Shown: positions 51,917 to 63,365, counted from the first letter of the stretch. The stretch: 64,000 nt of DNA from Heterocephalus glaber (GCF_000247695.1 NW_004624751.1:26656385-26720384); one strand, 5' to 3'. Program-made: numbers and translations. The notes: generated from the letters alone by a model not told the origin.

Positions 51917-52604
51917 AGATACCTAGGTTTTGTAGATTTAGGGTTTAGGGTTCCTTTCAGTGAATTTTAATTATTTTTAAATTGCAGTGATAAAATCACA
52001 TATAAGTGAACTACTGTGCTAACATGTTTACAAACTTGGAGCCTGTAAATGTGTTAATTTGCATGACCAGATTATCTGATTTGGGAGCAGATCACAAAAC
52101 AGAGCTTCTACCCTCTTGACTCATGTGCTTAAAATTCCTGAAAATGTGATTTCTGAGGCGGTGAGTGTAAGAATTTAGCACAGTGCCTGTGATGTAGTAA
52201 ATCCTCAATAAATGTTAGTCGTAGCTGCTTCCTGTTACCACTTTTCATGACAAATCATTGATTAGAAAGGTTGTCACTTTATACTAGCTCTTTCCAAATC
52301 TGGGCATGCATATGTCTGCTCACATCTCCGTGCACAATTGAGTACCTGACTGGAGCACACATGTGCCAGCCTCGATTAAACTCATCCAGAGTGAAGCACA
52401 TGTGTTCCCCATGTGCCCTCTGCATGGCCTGGCCGATGCTTGTGTAACAAGTGAATGCTAATACGTGCAGCCACAGTAATGCATAATAAATCATTTTGGC
52501 TCTTAAGTTTCTAATGTTTATCATAATGATGAACAGTTTACACTGTTGTTAGAAATTGTTAACTTTGACATCAAAAATTATTTTTCAAGCTTCTGGGTCA
52601 TTGT

Positions 52605-52780
52605 TTTATTATTGAGGTACAACATTTCCATTGTTCAGTGTACAGATCTCAATTGTACAGTCCAGTGAATTTTTACATATTTTACATTCAAGTGACCCCT
52701 CATACAGATCAAGAATTTGAGCACTTGCAAGTTTTGCTTTAGCCCTTCCACCCCAGTAATAATCTAGATTATTTTAGTAC
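52605..52780. mobile_element. Old L1-like fragment
   Basis: 'TTTATTATTGAGGTACAACA', 'ttgttcagtgtacagat' and 'cagtgaatttttacatattt' resemble old mammalian L1 text. Diverged. Confidence 0.45.
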
Positions 52781-52870
52781 TTCTCCTGATGGTCATCTGC
52801 ATTATGCTAATGAAGAGGCTTCCCAGAATGCAAGACGGCTTGTTGAATGCTCTTACAATTTTTTGAGGGG

Positions 52871-52944
52871 GTACCGGGGATCAAACTTGGGACCTTGCGC
52901 TTGCGAGGCAGGTGGTGGAACCACTGAGCTAAATCCCCAGCCCC
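52871..52944 (-). mobile_element. ID-like SINE of the lineage-specific form
   Basis: GTACCGGGGATCAAACTTGG, 'CCTTGCGCTTGCGAGGCAGG', 'CCACTGAGCTAAATCCCCAG'. It is flanked by CTCTTACAATTTTT and CTCTTAGCATTTTT, a target-site duplication with two mismatches. Confidence 0.9.
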
Positions 52945-53120
52945 ACTCTTAGCATTTTTAACGGAGAATTTCAGTGGATCCAGATTCTTATATATTCTCT
53001 GATGGAAATAAAATACAAGATAATTTGGATGTTGCCATGGATATTACAAAGAATATTCACTTCAGAATTACTAAGGATTTTCATTCATAAAGTAAATTTA
53101 TTATAACTAGATTATTTTTT

Positions 53121-53296
53121 CAGTACTCAGGAATGAGCCCAGGGCCGCCACACTGAGCTATATCCCCAGTTCTTTTTCTTTTGAGACAAGAGTCTTAACT
53201 AGGTTGCAAAGTTGCTCAAGCTGGGCTACAATTTGCCATCCTCCTCACCAACCTCCCAGAGTGCTGGGATTAAATGTGAGCACTTTTACACTCAGC
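53121..53296 (-). mobile_element. Dimeric B1+ID SINE, inverted, eroded
   Basis: On the plus strand an ID reverse complement (CAGTACTCAGGAATGAGCCC ... CACTGAGCTATATCCCCAG) is followed by a B1 reverse complement (GAGACAAGAGTC ... 'cctcccagagtgctggga'). Read on the minus strand this is B1 then ID, as at 42.0 kb. Confidence 0.75.
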
Positions 53297-53514
53297 TCTT
53301 GATTTATCTTTTTATACTTTGGGATTCTTTGTATGGTTTTATGGTAAAAAGTCTTCCAATAGAATTAACTAGCAGTTTTCCTCCAGGATGTGAGTACTAT
53401 TTATAGACTATATCTGGTGGCGCGTGTGTTGTTTTTCTTTGAAGACAAAAGATGTTAATGTATGAATTGTTTTTTCTAAGCTAAAATCTCAGTATTCAGA
53501 TTTAATTGCAGTAT

Positions 53515-53582
53515 TGGCATTTTGCAGTAAATAAATGGGCTTTGAGTTGCAGTTTGGGCACTCGCCTCTAAACGGTTCGCCA
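53515..53582 (-). mobile_element. hAT-like transposon end
   Basis: The minus strand reads CAGTGATGGCGAACCGTTTA, then 'gagtgcccaaactgcaactc'. This is the terminus of a common mammalian hAT-type family. It may be related to the 76-bp MITE at 13.95 kb. Confidence 0.6.
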
Positions 53583-54653
53583 TCACTGGACTATGTGGAC
53601 ATAGGCAATGCATGTCTGTGAACATGGAGGAAAGCAATTGAAATGGCTGGTGCAGTCAGTGACTTGCCATGTTTAGTACATTCTTCTAACCAAGATACCA
53701 TGCCATAGAGAATCATTTTTGAGGCTACTACAGCATGATGCCGAGTTAGATTCCTGTTCTGATGCTTGCATTCTGTGATCTGGAAGGTTCATAATCCCAC
53801 ACCAAATAGGCATGACATTTAATCTGACAACTGAATGGAATGTTGTATCTTTACTTCTTCTCTTTACCATTTTAAAGGGAATTTCAGAATAATTTATATA
53901 AATGCATCCAGTGTAATATCACTGAAAAAATAACAACTAAGCAAATAAAAGGAGGTACAGGGAAAATATTGCAAGAACAGCTGGATAAAGCTGGAGAAAT
54001 GTTCATACCTAGATAAGCAAGGCCTAAAGGCTGTCTAATAAATAGAGGCAAGATGTGTCATCTATGTATACCCAAAAGACACATTTCAAAGACTTTTATT
54101 TTAGAAGAATACCCACAAAATATTGCTGTAAAGAAGGAAATGAATCTTTCTGACTTGACAGCTGATTTGGAATGACAAACAGTCAACGTGGCAGGAAAAA
54201 ATGATAACTTGAAGAGGAAATGTGACAAACTGCATTGAAATTCTGCCATAGTATCACTTATTTTTATAAAGACTTTCTAATTTCAATGACATTAGGTAAT
54301 TGTGTAATAGTAAATTTTAACTTTCATTACGTGTGAATGCACATAGGAATTTATACTTTCACTTAAATCTAGTAAAAAATTCTATGCTTTGGCTTTATAA
54401 CAATGTGAATTACATATAATTACTCTATTGTATTTGTGTGACCATTTAATTTTCAGATAACAAAAATAAGTAAAGGGAACTTGTTTAGAAATCTTGGAAA
54501 GAATAAAAGTAAACTCTTTTAAAATGTATTTCTGGTGAATTTGAAATACAGAACATATTTTCCAAGGAACACTTCCCCTTTTCATCAAAAACATCAAGCT
54601 CAGAATAGAAAAAGATTTCATCTAAGACAATATGTTGTTTTTCTCACTTGGAA

Positions 54654-54672
54654 GACCCCCAGCGTGGGGGTC
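54654..54672. repeat. Short perfect hairpin
   Basis: GACCCCCA-GCG-TGGGGGTC: an 8-bp perfect stem with a 3-base loop. No T-run or gene context gives it a function. Confidence 0.7.
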
Positions 54673-55364
54673 CTTAGTCCTAAATAGGAGCCCACTTCTG
54701 TGCCAGGCTGGATCCTTTTGCAATTCCTGAAGACTCAGCATCAACATCTGCAAAGTAGAGTTAAGGATATCTGCACCTTTCTTGCTCATTAGATTGCAAA
54801 GAGGGGAACATCAAGTTCTAGCTGGAGAGTTCCTCAGTTTTTTACTAAATTTGGCTCTAAATGCATTCGATGAAAAAATTATCCAAAGGATGCTTTCTAT
54901 GACCTGGGAATCATGCCCAGCATTACATGCAGCAGATAGAATGCAGTACAAAATTATATCCATCTCTATATCTTGCTTTTTAGTACTGCCTAAGAGTTTT
55001 TATTGCTGCAAAGTAGTGTCAGCGTGAATCCCTTCACAAAATACTTAATAATTTTCAGTCAAATCACAAAGAGTATAATAAAATAAGAGAGTATAAAAAT
55101 AAAGTTATCAAAAAATAACATTGGGCAGGACAGATTGATGTAGGTTTTGTCCTACTAAAACCTTAAATTCTAAAATGAATAGCAAATTTTACCACAGTGT
55201 TTTAATGAAAAGGACTACATGTAGTGAAAAGTTTGAGCAATCAATTAAAAGTAAGTTAAGAATTACCCATGAAAGAAAATCATTTAAAGCCCATTTTCAT
55301 AAGCTATTAGGGATTGCTGCATTATTTTTTAGTTTAGAATTTGAAATTTGAAAGCTAGATATTT

Positions 55365-55690
55365 GTGTTAGCTTTCCATCACTGTAACACGTATGCGAGA
55401 CAGTAAACTTAGAGAGATAGATCTTGGCTCACAGCTTTAGAGGTTTTAGTCCATGATTAGTTGGCCCCATTCCGTCAGGCCTGTGGTAGAATATCATGGT
55501 GAGAATATGTGCAGAACAAACCATGGCAAAGAAGAGAAAGAGGAAGCGGCCTGGGTGAGGGCATGTCCCCAGTGACTTGCAGACCTCCTCCAAGGCCTGA
55601 TCAGTAGAATCCTGCTTGATTTCAAGCATTTAACACATGGACATTAGGGAGACACTTAAGATCAAAACTGTGGCAGCCCAGTTAAATAGT
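55365..55690. mobile_element. MaLR-like LTR repeat
   Basis: 'GCTTTCCATCACTGTAACAC', 'cttggctcacagctttagag', 'tttagtccatgattagttgg' and 'gggcatgtccccagtgactt'. It shares its left part with the repeat at 18.96-19.35 kb. No coding region. Confidence 0.55.
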
Positions 55691-55774
55691 GAACTGGAAA
55701 AAGAGGAAGATGTCATATGTGCTGTGCAGTAATATGATGTGTCGGGTATACCATCCCTTCCTGCTTTCAAGCCC

Positions 55775-55940
55775 CACCACTGCACAAAATAGGTCTTATC
55801 ATTCCCACTTCAGAGCTGAGGAATCTGAAGTTGAACAAGTTCAGATAACTGATACAATATTAGAGGTGTCGTATTTTTGGAATGAGGGTCCCAACCTAGC
55901 TATCTGACTCTGAAACCTTTCTTCTTTCCATTGCACAGTG
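55775..55940 (-). mobile_element. MIR-like fragment
   Basis: 'CATTCCCACTTCAGAGCTGA', 'ggaatctgaagttgaac' and 'ctgactctgaaacctttctt' follow reverse-complement MIR. Confidence 0.55.
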
Positions 55941-57784
55941 AAAGAACAGACATTCTTAGTCCATGCATGGCCAAAATCTCACTCTCTGTGACCCGGGGTA
56001 GATGGAGTATGATTCTACAGTCAGTAGGTTAGGGCCAAGGCAGGCATAGACCCAGTGAACACCAAAATGTTTTCTGGTTCTGTATTCTCTCAGAATGGTA
56101 GAAAAAGATTGCGTTCATGCTCATGAGCAATCTGCCTAGCACTGTTGTAACATCCATCTAGTCCCTGAAATCGTCAGGGTGCTCATTTACAGAATGGAAA
56201 TACAGTAATTAATGCCTCTGTTCCTGCTGCAGGAATGTTCTGTGGACCAGATGATATGTGAGAAGGTGTTATGTGACTCTAAGGTATCTCACATGTGTAG
56301 AGTGTCACTGTGATGCAGTAATCACCCTCACTTCAGGAACAGTGGTTGAAACTATGTAGCAAAACAAGGTGTGTAATCCTTCCATTTATAGGTTGTGATT
56401 TATGCAATGGCAGCGTATTACTAGGAGTGGTTCTGTTCTTAACTCTGAAAAGTCTCAGTAATTTTGTATTTAATTAATGACTAGAAGTGTTACAATTTGA
56501 AGAAAATGCTGCCATCATAGTGTTCAGAAGTAGCAACAAACAATTTTGAAATGTACACAAAATGGAACATTTTAGAATGAACTCAGCAGAGTTTTCTGAA
56601 ACTTACAAGCATAATGTGGTCTAGAAAGCCGTAAAAAGGGAGCAATTTTCACTACAGTAGGATGTTTATTTACATCATAATTAAAAGGTGTAGGTGCAAG
56701 ATTCATTCTCCATAAGAAAATTAAGTGGAATTGATTCCCATTTGTCTATCAGTTACTTAATTTGGAATGTAATATATAATTGAAATCTTCTGAAACAAAA
56801 ATGCAAAATGAGGTAAAAGCAAATTAATAGAGGAAACAGAATCTTTTTAAAAAATTAGGCATCTGGGCAAAAGGAATATTATGTGCACTTGATACAAGAG
56901 TACAAAGGTGGCTTCCACGCCCCCAGCATGAGCCCCTAACCCTTACAGACCTGTACTCGGGATCACAACTACCCCCTTCTCATACTACCGAATTGAATGG
57001 TGCTGAAACACATATTCCTACATCTGCATTTGAAATGTAAGTGCATTTGTTGTTTCCTATAAGCCATTATTTCGTTTCTTCCTTGATTCCCTGAATGATT
57101 AAAATGAATATTGAAAAAATAAAAATACAGTATAAAGGAAAGAAGCACTCAGGATGAGCTAGAACAAACACTTCACATTCCCTACCATATCTTCTAGATC
57201 AGTTGTTTAAAACCTGAACTTTGAAACAAGTTGATTATCAGTGAGTCCCCAAAAGAAATACAATTGTCTGTATTTACTATATTTACTGTTTTTTTTATAG
57301 TGATAATTTTACCTAGGAGAATGTACTATTTACCACTAGATAAACAACACACTACTATTTTACATAATTGAAAGTAAGTTAAACAGGGAAAGAACTAAAG
57401 AGTATCTTATTGAGAAATGAAATATAAGAATCCCCAAGATAATTTAGTCATTATTTTCATTAAATAAAACATATGCAGACTTCTGTCAGGAGGACCAGCG
57501 TGTCAGTTGCCATCCTGCCTTCCATTGATGTGTCCATCCCCCAGAATTCCTTTGCTCACCCTATTTCTATCTTTCCCCTCATTTCCTATGAGATTTGCAA
57601 TTGTTTGCTATTTCTACCTCCTGAAAACTAGAAATTTTAAAGTTGTCCAAGTAATCCTACTGGTTCTTTTAATAAAGAAAATGGTCTCTGATGTGCTTTG
57701 GAAAATATTCTCCATGACCCATTTCATTGAGTGGCCTCCTAGCCAAATCTGTCTTTGAGGGCAGACATAACCCAGCACATGTGC

Positions 57785-58084
57785 TGTGGAGCCAGATGAT
57801 TTTTGTAGCAGCTCTGTGATCTTGGCAGATTACCTGATTTCTCTTAAGCTCCAGTTCCTTTGATTGTTACTTATCCTCAAAATATGTAAAGAGGACCTGG
57901 GATTTAGCTCGGTGGTGCCGCCGCCTGCCTCGCAAGCACAAGATCCGGAGTTCGATCCCTGGTACCAAAATAAAATAAAATATGTAAAGAACTTAAGTTG
58001 TATAGTGGTTGAGTAGATTAAATACAGCAACACATAAATATGTAAAAGAGAATGTGGCAAATAGTGCTTAAGAAATATTCAGTT
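57785..58084 (+). mobile_element. MIR split by a younger SINE
   Basis: 'GCAGCTCTGTGATCTTGGCA', 'gattacctgatttctcttaa' lies left of the SINE at 57.89 kb. 'tagattaaatacagcaacac' and 'ggcaaatagtgcttaagaaa' lie right of it. The order fits MIR plus strand. Confidence 0.6.
57893..57976 (+). mobile_element. ID-like SINE of the lineage-specific form, with target-site duplication
   Basis: GGGATTTAGCTCGGTGGTGC, 'CGCCGCCTGCCTCGCAAGCA', 'GGAGTTCGATCCCTGGTACC' and an AATAAAATAAA tail: tRNA-like box A and box B in place. Perfect 14-base copies of AAAATATGTAAAGA flank it (57879-57892 and 57977-57990). Confidence 0.95.
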
Positions 58085-58099
58085 GAAAATTAATGCACT

Positions 58100-58411
58100 A
58101 AACACAATTTTGAATCTGAATCTTTTTTCTAATAGCCTTTGAGAAACAGAACTAAAATGAGCTGTGTGGGAAGGTATCAAGTCCACATGAGGAACTTAAA
58201 AGTATACAGAGTTTAAATTCCTGAGCAAGAGCTTATAGGTTATCTCATCACTTATAAAAGACTCCACAGTGTATTCAGGTTAAAAATTGTCAGAACCATT
58301 TTTAATATTTTCAAGATTGCTGTAAAGTTGATCAGAAGGGAGGAGGTAAAGATGTAAATCTCATTTTAGAAAATAAAACCAGATTTGAAAGTTTAAAAAA
58401 AAAAAAAAAAA
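58100..58411 (+). pseudogene. Retrocopied mRNA 3' end (5'-truncated processed pseudogene)
   Basis: A 312-bp insert bounded by perfect 15-base direct repeats GAAAATTAATGCACT (58085-58099 and 58412-58426). It carries a poly(A) signal AATAAA at 58372-58377 and, 17 bases later, an uninterrupted A-tail to 58411. This is the full signature of L1-driven retrocopying of a polyadenylated RNA. The insertion point TT|GAAAA is acceptable for L1 endonuclease. The body matches no SINE or LINE I know and has no long frame, so it is probably only the 3'UTR of the source mRNA. The source gene is not recognised. Confidence 0.8.
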
Positions 58412-58544
58412 GAAAATTAATGCACTGATTATTTAATCAGATAAAGTATCTACTCAGCACTAACTTTGTAAAGGAACTATATTTTACCCTCCCAAGAATT
58501 CAGCTTGGGTATCCATATTAGATCTGAGTATAATTCCTACTTCT

Positions 58545-58715
58545 TTACCCAACCTTGGACAAGCTGTGTAATTTCTTAGAACTTGTTTCGTCATCCATAA
58601 AATGGATTGTTTGCAACCAATTGTTGTCATGTGATACTTTCAGGAACAAGATAGGAAAAGGAACTATTCCAGTGCCTAGAGAAAAAAGTTAGTTGCTCAA
58701 TAAATTAGCAGTATA
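58545..58715 (+). mobile_element. MIR-like element
   Basis: 'ACCTTGGACAAGCTGTGTAA', 'cgtcatccataaaatggat', 'ccagtgcctagagaaa' and 'gctcaataaatt' follow MIR plus strand closely. Confidence 0.7.
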
Positions 58716-58794
58716 GTTATTAATGAATATTGAAAACTTAAATTCCTCAAGAATGAAAATTATTGAGCATATGAATATATATATAGGAAGAAAT

Positions 58795-58890
58795 GATCTT
58801 AGTTTAGTGCATGGTGAAAGATACAAGTTTAGTTTTAATCTTCGGCAAGTGGAAAGCCAGTTTTTCCTGCACCATTTATTAAATAGGCTA
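58795..58890 (-). mobile_element. L1 ORF2 fragment, inverted 5' block
   Basis: The minus strand reads [18 protein letters not shown] and [11 protein letters not shown], a late ORF2 segment of L1. It abuts the plus-strand L1 block starting at about 58892, which encodes the next ORF2 residues. Confidence 0.8.
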
Positions 58891-58891
58891 T

Positions 58892-59950
58892 AGAAATGGA
58901 TCAAATATCTAAATATTAAAATGAAAACAATCTTCTGGAAGATGGAGTAGGTAGAACTCTCAAAGACATTGGTATAGTCAAAGACTTTATGAACAAAATC
59001 TTAGTTGTGCAAGAACTATCACAAAGAATCAACAACCAGGATGTCATCTTATTAAAAAGCTTTGGCACAACAAGTGAAACCACCAACAGAGTGAAGAGAC
59101 AGCCCACAATGTGGGAAAAAATTTTTGCCAGCTATTCCTCAGACAGAGGACTGCTATCCAGAATATATTATAAAGAACTCAAAAAAATTAGACCACCTCC
59201 CAATTTAACGCAATCCAAAAATGGGCATCTGATATGAATAGGCACTTCTCAGATGAAGAAGTAGAAACAGTTAATAAATTTATGAAAAAATGTTCAACAT
59301 AACTGGTCATTTGAGAGATGCAAATTAAAACAACACTGAGATTCCACCTCACTCCAGAAAGCATGGCTGCTATCAAGAAATCAACCAATAACAAATGCTG
59401 GTGGGGCTGAGTGGCTGTTAGGGCTGTTAGTGGGAGTGTAGATTGGTACAACCACTGTGGAAATCTGTGGAGATTCCTCAAAAAACTAAAACTGGAGGTT
59501 CCATTTGACCCAGCTTCCCCTTCTTGGTATCTTGAAAGAATTAAAAGCATTATACCACATCGATAAATGCACACCCATGTTTACAGCAACACAATTTGTA
59601 ATAGCTAAGTCTTGGAAACAGTCCAAATATCCATCAACTGATGAATGGAAAAAGAAGTGTGCTTTTTTTGTACAATGGAGTACTACTCTGCCATAAAGAA
59701 GGATGAGCTTGGGATATTGATAGCTAGCTAAATGGATGGACTTTGAGACCATACTCTTAAGTGAAATAAATCGAACACACTTGTTTAAATACCACATTGT
59801 TTCGGTGAAACTGAAAGTGGAAATGAAATAAGGACTAAAATGTACAATAGACATTGGGAAATGGGGAAGAAAATGTTCAGATGAGAAGGGGAATAAGTGA
59901 GGAGGGAAGAGGAAAGGAAAGAAGGAACAAGAAAAAAAATCCATGCTGGG
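58892..59950 (+). mobile_element. L1 ORF2 end and 3'UTR, 5' truncated
   Basis: Plus-strand residues [12 protein letters not shown] follow directly on the inverted block in the ORF2 order. Then come QPTMWEKIFASYSSDRGL and SRIYYKELKKI, and the familiar L1 texts 'ggagtgtagattggtacaac', 'gtttacagcaacacaatttg', 'caatggagtactactctgcc'. It ends in a purine-rich 3'UTR near 59930. Frames are broken by stops and shifts, so no enzyme is encoded. The usual 3' end with poly(A) signal is missing; younger SINE sequence follows. Confidence 0.85.
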
Positions 59951-59952
59951 TT

Positions 59953-60020
59953 GATGATGTGCTCAGTGGAAGCATGTGTGAGGTTCTGGGTTTGAACTCC
60001 AACACCAGCCACCCCAAAAA
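59953..60020 (+). mobile_element. Partial ID-like SINE
   Basis: 'GATGTGCTCAGTGGAAGCAT', 'gtgaggttctgggtttgaac' and 'ccaacacc' resemble an ID body with a shortened middle. It lies between the L1 end and a B1 monomer. Confidence 0.5.
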
Positions 60021-60025
60021 AGTCA

Positions 60026-60125
60026 TGCTGGGCATGGTGGTCCATGCCTTTAATTCCAGTACCTGGGAGGCTGAAGCAGGACCTGCACTATATAGTGAGA
60101 CCCTCTCCAAAAAAAAAAAAAAAAA
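60026..60125 (+). mobile_element. B1-like monomeric SINE
   Basis: 'GCTGGGCATGGTGGTCCATG', 'ctttaattccagtacctggg', 'gaggctgaagcagg', 'tatagtgagaccctc' and A16. Part of the middle is deleted. Confidence 0.85.
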
Positions 60126-60494
60126 CAGAATTAGAAAAAAACCCCACAAAAAGGAAGAGATGATCAAGAACACAGACCATAAGGGAAAGTATATATTCTG
60201 TATGTTTGAAGAGGTGAATGAGAGAAGATGCCTTCTTCCTGAAGTAGTTAAGCATGGCTTTATGACAGAGATGGGGCTCATCCTGTGCTTTGAAAGGATC
60301 TGTATACTCTACTTGGAGACAGAGAAAGACATTTCCCATAGTGAAGTGGTGTGAACTAAATCTCTGTAGCAGAGAAACACAAGCCTACAAGGAAAGGTTC
60401 TTGTAGAGAAGTGGTATGAAGTAGCACCAGTGAGTTGATGCCAAGCCATGAGGGTCTTTAATGTCACCTTAGCGAGGTAAATGAGGGTAGTAGT

Positions 60495-60537
<43 letters not shown>
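60495..60537. repeat. (GTA)n microsatellite
   Basis: About 14 uninterrupted trinucleotide copies, with an imperfect extension on the left. Confidence 0.95.
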
Positions 60538-61570
60538 AGTGTGGGAAGTGTTTTAAGGTTCTTAGTTGCTGATTGTACAATCTAGTCTTAATATTTATAG
60601 TGAAAATGAGTTATTAAATATTATGCCAGTAAAGCTACCAGAGTACACTTTTAGTAAAACACTTCTGCCTCCACCTGCCCACTTGTACCTCCAAGTGGAA
60701 CCTGATGCCAGAATCCTTTTCCAGTTGCCCCAGAAGCACTTAGTCTCTGCTGTTCCTCTTGCCCGAAACCCAGCCTCTCTGCACAGGGCTGCTGCTACAC
60801 ATTGCCCACAGCTGCCATGCTTTAGCTTGGTGAGCACTAGCTTACACACAGAACCTTAGCTGCAAAAGTCTCTGGGCCATGTTGTGTTTAGCTTCCCAGA
60901 CTCTTAAGGTGCCAAAAAATAAAAGGATGGGGATGGAATGGATGTTGAGCAAGCCAAATTCCAGTACTGCCCAGATGGCTTATCGATTAGTGGTGTGTCA
61001 GATGGATTGGCAAGACAGAGATGGACGCGTGGCATCCAGCAGAGGGATTGCACAACAGAGAATAAGGAGGACTGAGATGTTTCAGAGAGTGAATCACAAG
61101 TTCAGAGTGACTTTTAAAGGGCCAGAGAGTCAGCAGTAGTTACATGTTTTGAAGATTGGTAACTTGAAAAAAATTCATTTTAGTAAGAGGAATGTGAGTC
61201 GAGAATTGGTAACCAGTGTAACATAAATTTGATTTTAAATGTGCTGAGTTTATTGATAATGAGATTTAATTTACAAGTGAACATATCAGATAAAAGATTC
61301 AAAGTGAAAAATTAGTTAAAATTTAGGCAAGATTTGGGTCAAAGATATCTTTTGCAGATAACCAACATGATGTTCTTCAAAGATCCTTGCTCTACTACCC
61401 TTGGAGACTGAGGGTCGAGAGCGTAGAGGAGGGGATGCCTAGATGGTGGTATCTGTCAGAAGTACTGGGAAGAGTGGAGGTAGGGGACAACACAGACACT
61501 GTGGATGCCAACGGAAGTGCAGTTTTAGGCCTGGTGTCCAGGGAGTGGGAATCAACAAAGATAGTCACTG

Positions 61571-61659
61571 GGCTAGGGATTTAGCTCAGTGGTGCCGCTG
61601 CCTGCCTCACAAGCACAAGATCCTGAGTTTGATCCCCGGTACTGCCAAAAAAAAAAAAA
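61571..61659 (+). mobile_element. ID-like SINE of the lineage-specific form
   Basis: GGGATTTAGCTCAGTGGTGC, 'CGCTGCCTGCCTCACAAGCA', 'TGAGTTTGATCCCCGGTACT' and A13. It is nearly identical to the copy at 57.89 kb, so recent. The target-site duplication is unclear. Confidence 0.92.
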
Positions 61660-63209
61660 CATAGTGAGTTAGGTTTAAACTGAATTAAAATCAATTCTAA
61701 AATGGAAAGCAGAACACAAGAAATTAGAAAAAGAAAAAGAAAGATGGGTAAGATCTGGAGTCAGATGTAGAGCATTGTAGAAATTCAGCTGTGAAAGAAC
61801 CTTGAGATTGTGACCTTTTTCTGTTTATTTAAAAGGAACTCAATGCCTTGTATTCCTGAATGCAAGAGCTGAGAAACTTAGTGAACAGAAGTTATTTAAA
61901 GCAGATGTTTCTTCTCAGAAATTAAAATGTTGCTAACATTTTCAAAACTGCTATTGAGGTTCTAACTAAATTCAGCACTATTCTGTGGGCTGGCTAAATT
62001 GGAGGTGGTTTGGAATTAGTAGACATATATATATAAAATAGAAATTTAACATAATAACCAGTTATAAGGATGTGTTTGTGTGAGACCTGTATTTGGTTTA
62101 CAACAAAGCACACAGAAGATCACAAAGATATTAAAACATTATAGAAGATATTAAGAGAACAAGATGCTATAACTTCCATTTGGTATTGGACAAATACATT
62201 TCCAAATCACTATATCTGAGTTTATCCATGCTCAAAGTAGAAAAGTAGGATATACACAAACCATCGTGAGACTCCACTGTAGATACTCACAGTAATTCAC
62301 CTTGGCAAAATAGAAATTTTCTATTTTTAAGCCCTTAAACCCCTCTAATGGTTCTTGCTGTTACCTGCAACAACTGTAATTCAGTCTGTGATTTGTTTTG
62401 CCCAATGTGAATATTTCACACAGGAGCAAGCCTGTGTGTAGCATAATGATATATTTGTAAGATGAGAATTTCAAGGTTTCTGTCATTTAACACTGTTTTT
62501 CATGCAGAATACAGCAAATCAGTCCAACTGAATATCCTGTTTTGCCCTGTCCAATTTGTGGGTGCATTTGTAAACACAAGTCATGATTAGGATGCAACTT
62601 GGCAAATTAGAGCTTTCTGCAGAAGTACAGTACTTTCTTTACTGCCATGCTAATCACTCATTTGATATACAATCAACACCAAATTTGAAAATACACAGAT
62701 TCAAACCTTAAGTCACTTTGCAACTACTGGATCATGCTTCCTAATCAGCAGGTAATTTATATAGTCACTTAACATTAAATTTCCAAAATGTTTGTTTTTC
62801 TGGGATTCTTATAGAATCCAGTCTACCACAGCTACAGGATTTATCCTGTTACTTAACAGAGTGTGGCAATACTCTGGTTACTTTTTATTCTAAAATTAAA
62901 CACTTAAACATCTCCCCATGATAAATTTCCCTGTTATGTGCAACTTGGGAGCTGGCTACTTTGAAATAGTCCGTTTTAGTCTCTTAGCATTTGGGGGTAG
63001 GTCAATACCAGCCCCCAGAGAAATAGGATCCTCTTAACTAGTTATTGCTGTTACCTTAGGTGAAAGTTAGGCACAGGGACATGGGAAAGCCAGGAACAGG
63101 CACTGAGACTTCACTGAGACTTCAAGGTGGGAACTTTTTGTGAATAAGGATGAGATCATTGCACCGTGGCTTGTCTGGGAAAACGTGCTTTACACAATAG
63201 TTTGGATGA

Positions 63210-63365
63210 GAGGCTGTAATTATCCCCACTGTCAAGGCAGGAACACTGAGGCATAGAAAATTAGATTTCTCACCCATAGACATCACGGTCAGTGAATGGT
63301 GGGGCCTGGGTCTGAGGCAAGGCATTCTGGTCGAGAGCTTGTACTCTTAACTAAGTATTGTATAG
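63210..63365 (-). mobile_element. MIR-like element
   Basis: 'TGTAATTATCCCCACTGTCA', 'gaacactgaggcatagaaa', 'gtcagtgaatggtggggcc' and 'gagagcttgtactcttaact' follow reverse-complement MIR well. Confidence 0.65.

Noticed and set aside
51935..51955. TTTAGGGTTTAGGG telomere-like repeat
   Set aside because: Only two copies in an AT-rich context; too short to mean an interstitial telomere.
57893..57976. tRNA gene, from box A and box B like motifs
   Set aside because: The body cannot form a proper tRNA, ends in an A-rich tail and has target-site duplications: it is a tRNA-derived SINE.
59486..59944. Minus-strand open frames of up to 152 codons
   Set aside because: They run antisense through the L1 ORF2 end and 3'UTR; the plus strand explains the sequence.
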